Assembly: GCA_947304475.1 (NCBI GenBank)
Contig: CAMZBE010000035.1
Location: 1-9,156, forward strand
DNA: 9,156 nucleotides
Reading direction: 5' to 3'
Source of the DNA: an uncultured Clostridia bacterium
GTDB taxonomy: Bacteria > Bacillota > Clostridia > Oscillospirales > CAG-272
In this document: in pieces, positions 5,369-9,156 of the stretch
Layout of the letters: every line of letters starts with the position of its first letter
How positions within the stretch are numbered: the stretch's first letter is position 1
Made by a program: the position numbers and the translations under genes
Notes under the pieces: model-generated
What the model saw: the letters and a program-made list of their open reading frames with translations, nothing else
Database searches by the model: none
Told to the model about the DNA's origin: nothing

Positions 5369-7078
5369 TCAGACCTTGATTTCGAGCGTGCAGGCGTCGG
5401 CGCCCGTCTCAAGTTCTGCGTCGACGAACCACGCGACGCGGGTTTTGCCGCCTGCGTGGTGGATCTCGTATTCAAAGGGAACGGCGGTGATCTTCTTGAC
5501 TTTTCCGACGAAACGGCAGGTCAACCCTTCGACGGTAAAACCGTGTTCAACGACCGTCGGTTCCTTCCAGAGCATAAAGCGTTCGACGACGGGGGCTTCC
5601 CCTCTCCAGTCGAAGCGGTCGGAAACCTTCACCCCGTCGGGATCGACGGTAAAGGTACGCGAAAACGCGGAAAGTTTCTCGTCCCCGTAAGCGGCGGCGA
5701 GATCAAACGAAAACGTATTCTCACCGTATATGACGTTCTCGGCGCAATACTCTTTGCCCGGCTTCTGCACGGTCTCCCCGAAATAAGGCACCGAATGGCC
5801 GAGCGACGAGCAGTTGATAATCTGATAACGGGTAGACTGACGGAAATACTGCCGGGTATAAAGTCCCGCCCCGAGATCGCCGAAGACCTGTTGCCCGTCT
5901 TTTGCGACGATGAACGAACCGATATCGTTGTGATTGTGCGGTTCGTCGTTATGCCCCGCCTTCGCGGCGAAGCCGAACGACGGGTTCTTCACAATCCACC
6001 ATTGCGCGTCTTCGGCACGGTACGACGTGCTCTTTGGAACCGCCTCGCCCACGATCGAGGGATCGAACCACGCAATCTCACGAGACGCGAGCGAGTAGTT
6101 GGCGCAGCCGCGGACGAACCGAAAAAAATACGGCTTGATCAGTTCGACGTCGTCGCCGAATTCGTTGCGAAGGAAATGCAGTCTTCCGATGGAAACGGAT
6201 TCGTGCGTCGAGCCGTCCGAGAAACTGACCGACACGTCTGGCGCGTTGATAATGACCTTCTGCGCGTAGGTCGCGATCTTGCGGACCTTCGGCAGTTTAA
6301 AGTAATCGTACTTTCCTTCCGTGGCGTAGCGTTCCAGTTCGGCGTAGCAGAGGAAATAGCCGAATCCGTAGTACCAGTAGTCGACGCCCTCAAGACAGAA
6401 ACCGTCGTCGCCGTACCCCGAAAGGAAATTGTCCATCGAGTCGCGGAAGCGCGGCCGGAGTTGCATGAATATCTCGGGGCGGAAACACCAGACGGCGGTG
6501 GCTATCCCGCCGGCACAGACTGCCGCCCAGTTATTGGTCGTGGTCTGCCACCAATACTTTTTTCCGGAGCAGAAGGGATCGATGATCCGGCTCCCGACTT
6601 CTCGCTTCATCAGTCCCCGGATCAGAGGGGAAAGCCGGTTGCCGAGCATCAGGAAAATCTCGCCGAACGCGGCGCCGGTCTCGGCGGCAAACAGATCGAT
6701 CAAATACAGAGGATCGTCGACCGTGACGCTTGCGACGTGCGCCGGCAAGCACCAGGAATACTCGCTCGCGACGGCGAAGATCGCGTCTTCAAGACGCGTT
6801 AAGTACTCGGGAACGTCGGGATAGATCGCGGCAAGGAAAGAGGAAACGACCATGATCTGACGGCGCAGATAGTAACTGTTCTCGTACGTATCGCGCTCTC
6901 CGCTGTCGAAGAACTTGCGGTAATCGCTGAACTTGAGCGCCGGAATCACGCAATCGGCGTAATCCTTCCACTCCGAAAGGAGATATTCACGGATCCGAGC
7001 GTAATCGGGCGACGTGCGCACCGTCTTCCAGAACGAGGGATCCTGCACTTTTTCATAAAACGACCGTTTATCCGACAT
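5369..7078 (-). CDS. Heparinase II/III-like protein (polysaccharide lyase fold), no signal peptide
   Basis: A 569-residue protein of the heparinase II/III superfamily. The N-terminal half is an alpha/alpha toroid with NNWAAVCAGG at 182-191 and DGFCLEGVDYWYYGFGYF at 225-242, whose Tyr and Glu match the catalytic region of these lyases. The C-terminal half is a beta-sandwich opening with AGHNDEPHNHNDIGSF at 374-389, the family's His motif, followed by SLGHSVP at 425-431. Such enzymes cleave uronic-acid glycosides by beta-elimination. No signal peptide or transmembrane segment is present, so it should act inside the cell on imported oligosaccharides, or have another role. The frame is open to 7126, but ATG 7078 has GGAGG ten bases ahead and lies downstream of the promoter, so the longer form is rejected. 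It is first in the operon. The exact substrate is unknown. Confidence 0.87.
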   Translation of the reverse strand: MSDKRSFYEKVQDPSFWKTVRTSPDYARIREYLLSEWKDYADCVIPALKFSDYRKFFDSGERDTYENSYYLRRQIMVVSSFLAAIYPDVPEYLTRLEDAIFAVASEYSWCLPAHVASVTVDDPLYLIDLFAAETGAAFGEIFLMLGNRLSPLIRGLMKREVGSRIIDPFCSGKKYWWQTTTNNWAAVCAGGIATAVWCFRPEIFMQLRPRFRDSMDNFLSGYGDDGFCLEGVDYWYYGFGYFLCYAELERYATEGKYDYFKLPKVRKIATYAQKVIINAPDVSVSFSDGSTHESVSIGRLHFLRNEFGDDVELIKPYFFRFVRGCANYSLASREIAWFDPSIVGEAVPKSTSYRAEDAQWWIVKNPSFGFAAKAGHNDEPHNHNDIGSFIVAKDGQQVFGDLGAGLYTRQYFRQSTRYQIINCSSLGHSVPYFGETVQKPGKEYCAENVIYGENTFSFDLAAAYGDEKLSAFSRTFTVDPDGVKVSDRFDWRGEAPVVERFMLWKEPTVVEHGFTVEGLTCRFVGKVKKITAVPFEYEIHHAGGKTRVAWFVDAELETGADACTLEIKV

Positions 7079-7088
7079 TGACCGAAAA

Positions 7089-7093
7089 CCTCC
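7089..7093 (-). promoter_or_regulatory. Shine-Dalgarno site that fixes the start of the heparinase-like gene
   Basis: On the minus strand GGAGG lies ten bases before ATG 7078. The upstream candidate start at 7126 has no such site and lies before the predicted transcription start near 7110, so it cannot be in the mRNA. Confidence 0.8.
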
Positions 7094-7116
7094 GGAAAGC
7101 ATATTTTGACTTATAA

Positions 7117-7145
7117 AGTATAACATAAAAAAAATAGAAAAGCAA
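7117..7145 (-). promoter_or_regulatory. Promoter of the seven-gene operon
   Basis: On the minus strand, TTGCTT (7145-7140) and TATACT (7122-7117) are 17 bases apart, and TG-T precedes the -10 as an extended -10 element. Transcription would start near 7110, giving a leader of about 32 nt. The spacer contains the eight-T run that also serves as the U-tract of the lactonase terminator, so the two signals are superimposed. Confidence 0.7.
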
Positions 7146-7164
7146 GGGGGACGCCCTCACTTTT
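7127..7164 (-). terminator. Terminator of the lactonase-family gene
   Basis: On the minus strand, AAAAGTGAGGG (7164-7154) pairs with CCCTTGCTTTT (7148-7138) around a 5-base loop. This is an 11-bp stem with two G-U pairs, followed by CTA and eight T (7134-7127). It lies about 30 bases after the lactonase stop. Confidence 0.72.
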
Positions 7165-7195
7165 CTCGATTTTTGCGCTGCTTTTTTTCAGACTG

Positions 7196-8194
7196 TCAGC
7201 GGCTTCTCCACGTCACGGCGATCGCCCCGGGGAGCGTCGACGTCTCTAAAGGGATCAGACGGTTTTTCCGGAGCCCACGAACCCGGAAGAGCCGGAACGA
7301 ATTGCCGAATTGATTGGTCACGATCGCGTAGCGTTCATCGGCAATCAGCGCAAAGTCGCGTGGCTCGTCCCCACCGGTCGGCGCCCGTCCGATCACGCGG
7401 AGTCTCTCACCCCTGCAGGAGAGCACGACGACCTCATTTTCCCCGCGGTTGGTAATATAGAGCCGCCGCCCGTTCCGCGAAAGTCTGATCGCGGAACCCT
7501 TGTCCGGACCGTCGTGCGGCGCGTAGGTACGCGTCGGAAACGTCGAACGGTAAGTCATACGCCCGTTTTCCCACCGGAAGATCGAGATCGAACATCCCAT
7601 CTCGTTCTCGACGTAAACGTACCGTCCGTCCTTTGAAAAAAACAGATGGCGGCAGCCCGCCCCGTCCGGGACTTTTGCGCGGGAGACCTCGCAAAGTTCC
7701 CTGTCGTAGACGAACACGGTATCCAGTCCGAGATCGCAGACGAGCAGATAGTTTTTGTCGGGTGAGAAAAAGGTGCAGTGGCAGTGGGGCGCGTCCTGTC
7801 GGATCGGATCCGGACCGTTCCCTTCGTGCAAAACCGGCGGGCGTCCGATCTTGGTCACGCTGCCCGATCCGTAGTTTGCAACGTAAAGGTCGTCCCCGTC
7901 GGCGGCAAGGTGACACGCGCCGCTGCCGCCCGTCGGGATCGGCTCCCCCGCCCGGGAGAGCGAACCGTCCTCGTTGACCGAAAGCCGGATCACCCCACCC
8001 TCGCCCGTTTCCGGGAACGCGTCGGAGAGCGTTGCGTACGCCGTTTCACCCTCGAAAATCAAATAGTTCGGCGACGGGATAGGCAGAACGTCGCAAAGGG
8101 TGAGTTTCCCCTCGCCCGAAAGCGTATAGTGCAGGATGCCGCCGTCCGGGACGGCGGAACAGAGATAGACGTCGGTCGTTTTACGTTTGCTCAT
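7196..8194 (-). CDS. Lactonase-family beta-propeller protein (PF10282, 6-phosphogluconolactonase/YbhE type)
   Basis: The 332-residue protein fits the seven-bladed propeller family that includes YbhE/Pgl, which hydrolyses 6-phosphogluconolactone in the oxidative pentose phosphate pathway; other members have unknown substrates. Family signatures are the APHCHCTFFSPDKNYLLVCD segment (about 135-154, with two His), LGLDTVFVYD next to it, GCRHLFFSKDGRYVYVENE (about 180-198), SAIRLSRNGRRLYITNRG (about 234-251) and GDEPRDFALIADERYAIVTN (about 275-294), each a propeller blade strand set. There is no signal peptide. The ATG at 8194 has an AAAAGGGG site eight bases ahead. The gene appears monocistronic, with its own promoter and terminator. 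No zwf or gnd is in the window, so the specific reaction remains an inference. Confidence 0.87.
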   Translation of the reverse strand: MSKRKTTDVYLCSAVPDGGILHYTLSGEGKLTLCDVLPIPSPNYLIFEGETAYATLSDAFPETGEGGVIRLSVNEDGSLSRAGEPIPTGGSGACHLAADGDDLYVANYGSGSVTKIGRPPVLHEGNGPDPIRQDAPHCHCTFFSPDKNYLLVCDLGLDTVFVYDRELCEVSRAKVPDGAGCRHLFFSKDGRYVYVENEMGCSISIFRWENGRMTYRSTFPTRTYAPHDGPDKGSAIRLSRNGRRLYITNRGENEVVVLSCRGERLRVIGRAPTGGDEPRDFALIADERYAIVTNQFGNSFRLFRVRGLRKNRLIPLETSTLPGAIAVTWRSR

Positions 8195-8244
8195 CAGAAC
8201 GCCCCTTTTCGTTCGGTCGGTCCGCCGTTTTTCGCTCTCCCGTG

Positions 8245-8273
8245 TTGACTTTGCGCAAGCGATGTGCTATGAT
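8245..8273 (+). promoter_or_regulatory. Right-facing promoter with no protein gene in front of it
   Basis: TTGACT (8245-8250) and TATGAT (8268-8273) each differ from consensus at one position and are 17 bases apart, with TGC before the -10 as an extended element. Transcription would start near 8280, heading into the 3' end of dapA in antisense. A terminator-like hairpin lies about 40-70 bases further on, so the transcript should be short. Confidence 0.6.
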
Positions 8274-8330
8274 GGTAAAGAACGTCGGCAAATCGGCCTG
8301 TATCAACTACAGTATAGCATATCGGTGCGC
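8253..8330. repeat. Imperfect inverted repeat whose arms hold the two facing -10 elements
   Basis: The plus strand at 8253-8277 and the minus strand at 8330-8308 both read GCGCA, about two bases, CGAT, one base, TGCTAT, two bases, T, then GTA. By hand I count 19 identities over 25 aligned columns with two single-base gaps. The arms are separated by 30 bases. This may reflect two similar promoters, an operator pair or a small structured element. Confidence 0.5.
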
Positions 8331-8339
8331 CCGGCGCAA
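8311..8339 (-). promoter_or_regulatory. Promoter of the lactonase-family gene
   Basis: On the minus strand, TTGCGC (8339-8334) and TATACT (8316-8311) are 17 bases apart, with TGC before the -10 as an extended element. The -35 is weak, which extended -10 promoters tolerate. Transcription would start near 8304 and leave a leader of about 110 nt, in which I recognise no riboswitch. The -10 overlaps the CTGTA-N5-TACAG inverted repeat at 8298-8312, a possible operator. Confidence 0.6.
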
Positions 8340-8348
8340 CGGTTTTTT
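8321..8348 (+). terminator. Intrinsic terminator for the right-going transcript
   Basis: TGCGC (8326-8330) pairs with GCGCA (8334-8338) around a CCG loop. Below it, past one G-A mismatch, ATCG (8321-8324) pairs with CGGT (8340-8343, one G-U). Five more T follow (8344-8348), then ATT. The U-tract is only on the plus strand; on the minus strand no T-run follows, so this does not look like a terminator for dapA. Confidence 0.58.
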
Positions 8349-8350
8349 AT

Positions 8351-9156
8351 TCAGAATTCTCCGAGCAGCGTCGCAAGCCGCAGAGATAGTTCCCCATCGA
8401 CCGGAAAAAGCGGCAGACGCAGTTCTCCGCGGCATAATCCACGGATCTCCATCGCCCGTTTAATCGGTGCGGGATTGGTCTCTTCAAAAAGCGCCCGGAT
8501 CAGGGGAAGAAGCCGGACGGTCGATTGCCGTGCCCCGGCAATATCCCCGCGGGACGCCGCAAGATACAGTTCTTTCGTTTCTTGCGGGAACAGGTTGGAG
8601 ATCACCGAGATCACCCCGACCGCGCCGATCGAAACGGCGGGCAGAATCGCCGCGTCGCACCCGGTATAAAGCGGAAGTCCGTTGCCGAACGCCGAAACGT
8701 AATCGAGCAGCCGATCGTACCCCTCCCCCGCCTCCTTCACCCCGGCGATCCCGGGATGTTCGGCGATCCGACGGTACAGTCCGACAGACAGATCGACGCC
8801 TGTTCTCCCCGGTACGTTATAGACGATCACCGGAAGCCCGACGTCTGCGATCGCGTGATAATGCGCGACGATCCCGTCTTCCGTCCCCCGATTGTAGTAG
8901 GGCGTGACGGCAAGAACGGCGTCCGCTCCCCCTTTCTTCGCCCGCCTGCAGAGTTCGCCCGCCCGCACCGTCGAATTCGATCCGACGCCGACGATCACGG
9001 GAATCTTCCCATCCACCCCCTCAACGGCAACGGCAAGCAGACGCTCCCATTCACCGTCGGTAAGCGTCGCCGCCTCACCGGTCGTACCTGCGACGCAAAG
9101 AGCGTCGATTCCGGCGCTCAACTGGCGCAGAACAAGCGCACGGAAGGTCTCATAAT
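8351..9156 (-). CDS. dapA: 4-hydroxy-tetrahydrodipicolinate synthase DapA (partial, N-terminus outside window)
   Basis: DapA condenses pyruvate with L-aspartate 4-semialdehyde, the first committed step to diaminopimelate and lysine, in the cytoplasm. The frame is open to the window edge; about 267 residues are present of roughly 295 usual, so some 25-30 are missing. The apparent start at 9121 is an internal TTG, since YETFRALVLRQ upstream of it continues the normal family sequence. Key residues are visible: GTTGE (the two Thr of the active-site triad), VIVYNVPGRTG (the catalytic Tyr and the Arg that holds the semialdehyde carboxylate) and IAGVKEA (the Schiff-base Lys). The RTG Arg separates DapA from sialate or ketodeoxygluconate aldolases of the same fold. 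No other lysine gene follows; its stop is 35 bases before the lactonase promoter's -10, and no terminator of its own is evident. Confidence 0.94.
   Translation of the reverse strand, partial: YETFRALVLRQLSAGIDALCVAGTTGEAATLTDGEWERLLAVAVEGVDGKIPVIVGVGSNSTVRAGELCRRAKKGGADAVLAVTPYYNRGTEDGIVAHYHAIADVGLPVIVYNVPGRTGVDLSVGLYRRIAEHPGIAGVKEAGEGYDRLLDYVSAFGNGLPLYTGCDAAILPAVSIGAVGVISVISNLFPQETKELYLAASRGDIAGARQSTVRLLPLIRALFEETNPAPIKRAMEIRGLCRGELRLPLFPVDGELSLRLATLLGEF

Larger units (their letters stand above)
8280..8348 (+). ncRNA. Candidate small RNA of about 70 nt
   Basis: The unit is bounded by a good right-facing promoter and a hairpin with U-tract. The predicted RNA contains a small 5-bp hairpin (CTGTA 8298-8302 with TACAG 8308-8312, 5-base loop) and then the terminator hairpin. 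It has no plausible ribosome site and open frame of its own. Its first 25 or so bases are antisense to the predicted 5' end of the lactonase mRNA, and a longer readthrough form would be antisense to dapA. It matches no RNA family I recognise. Both ends are predicted only. Confidence 0.38.

Noticed and set aside
5138..6802. Plus-strand open frame of 554 codons opposite the heparinase-like gene and the RluA-family gene.
   Set aside because: It is antisense to two well-supported genes, its protein is rich in Arg, Asp and Val without recognisable motifs, and it has no convincing ribosome site or promoter. Long antisense frames are expected with this codon use.
7079..7126. Extended N-terminus (16 extra codons) of the heparinase-like protein.
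   Set aside because: The longer start lacks a ribosome site and lies upstream of the predicted transcription start; the ATG at 7078 has GGAGG.
8272..8463. Small protein starting at the ATG inside the right-facing -10 element.
   Set aside because: The ATG lies before the predicted transcription start, there is no ribosome site, and the frame runs through the terminator hairpin into the antisense of dapA.
7196..9156. A uronate-degradation cassette made of heparinase-like, lactonase-family and aldolase-fold genes.
   Set aside because: The aldolase-fold protein carries the DapA-specific Arg in YNVPGRTG, the genes have separate promoters and terminators, and no kinase, isomerase or transporter of that pathway is present.

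Overview
The window reads as a piece of chromosome from a GC-rich bacterium. Every protein gene I can support lies on the minus strand, so the order of transcription runs from base 9156 towards base 1. Strong Shine-Dalgarno sites, near-consensus sigma-70/sigma-A promoters with extended -10 elements, U-tract terminators, and the DUF4037 and PF14907 families together suggest an uncultured member of the Bacillota (Clostridia). That assignment is an inference. I see no insertion sequence, CRISPR array, tRNA or rRNA, and no intergenic gap longer than 156 bases.

Right end (8195-9156): most of dapA (4-hydroxy-tetrahydrodipicolinate synthase, lysine/diaminopimelate pathway), with its N-terminus cut by the window edge. 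A 156-base gap follows that is unusually rich in signals. It holds a promoter pointing left towards the next gene, a promoter pointing right with no protein gene in front of it, a hairpin plus U-tract terminator for that right-going transcript, and an imperfect inverted repeat whose arms contain the two -10 elements. I read it as a candidate small RNA of about 70 nt that overlaps, in antisense, the 5' end of the lactonase mRNA.

Middle right (7079-8194): a single gene for a seven-bladed beta-propeller lactonase-family protein (6-phosphogluconolactonase/YbhE type), closed by a terminator. The promoter of the next operon overlaps that terminator.

Main operon (224-7078): seven tightly packed genes in the order heparinase II/III-like protein, RluA-family pseudouridine synthase, PF14907 nucleotidyltransferase-like protein, tcdA (ct6A tRNA modification), a membrane-anchored protein of unknown function, a TPR protein, and a DUF4037 nucleotidyltransferase-like protein. 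Gaps are 33 and 10 bases at two junctions, and the other four junctions overlap by 4 to 14 bases, so the genes are probably co-transcribed and partly translationally coupled. Two RNA-modification enzymes and two different predicted nucleotidyltransferases in one operon is the main functional theme. Whether they work together is unknown. A bidirectional-looking terminator (172-190) ends the operon.

Left end (1-161): a perfect consensus promoter (TTGACA, 17-base spacer, TATAAT) whose spacer is filled by a 21-base G/C-tract palindrome, which looks like a repressor operator. It drives a gene of which only the first 28 codons are present; these encode a hydrophobic N-terminus, perhaps of an ECF transporter S component. 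This operator-promoter and the candidate small RNA are the two most interesting elements.
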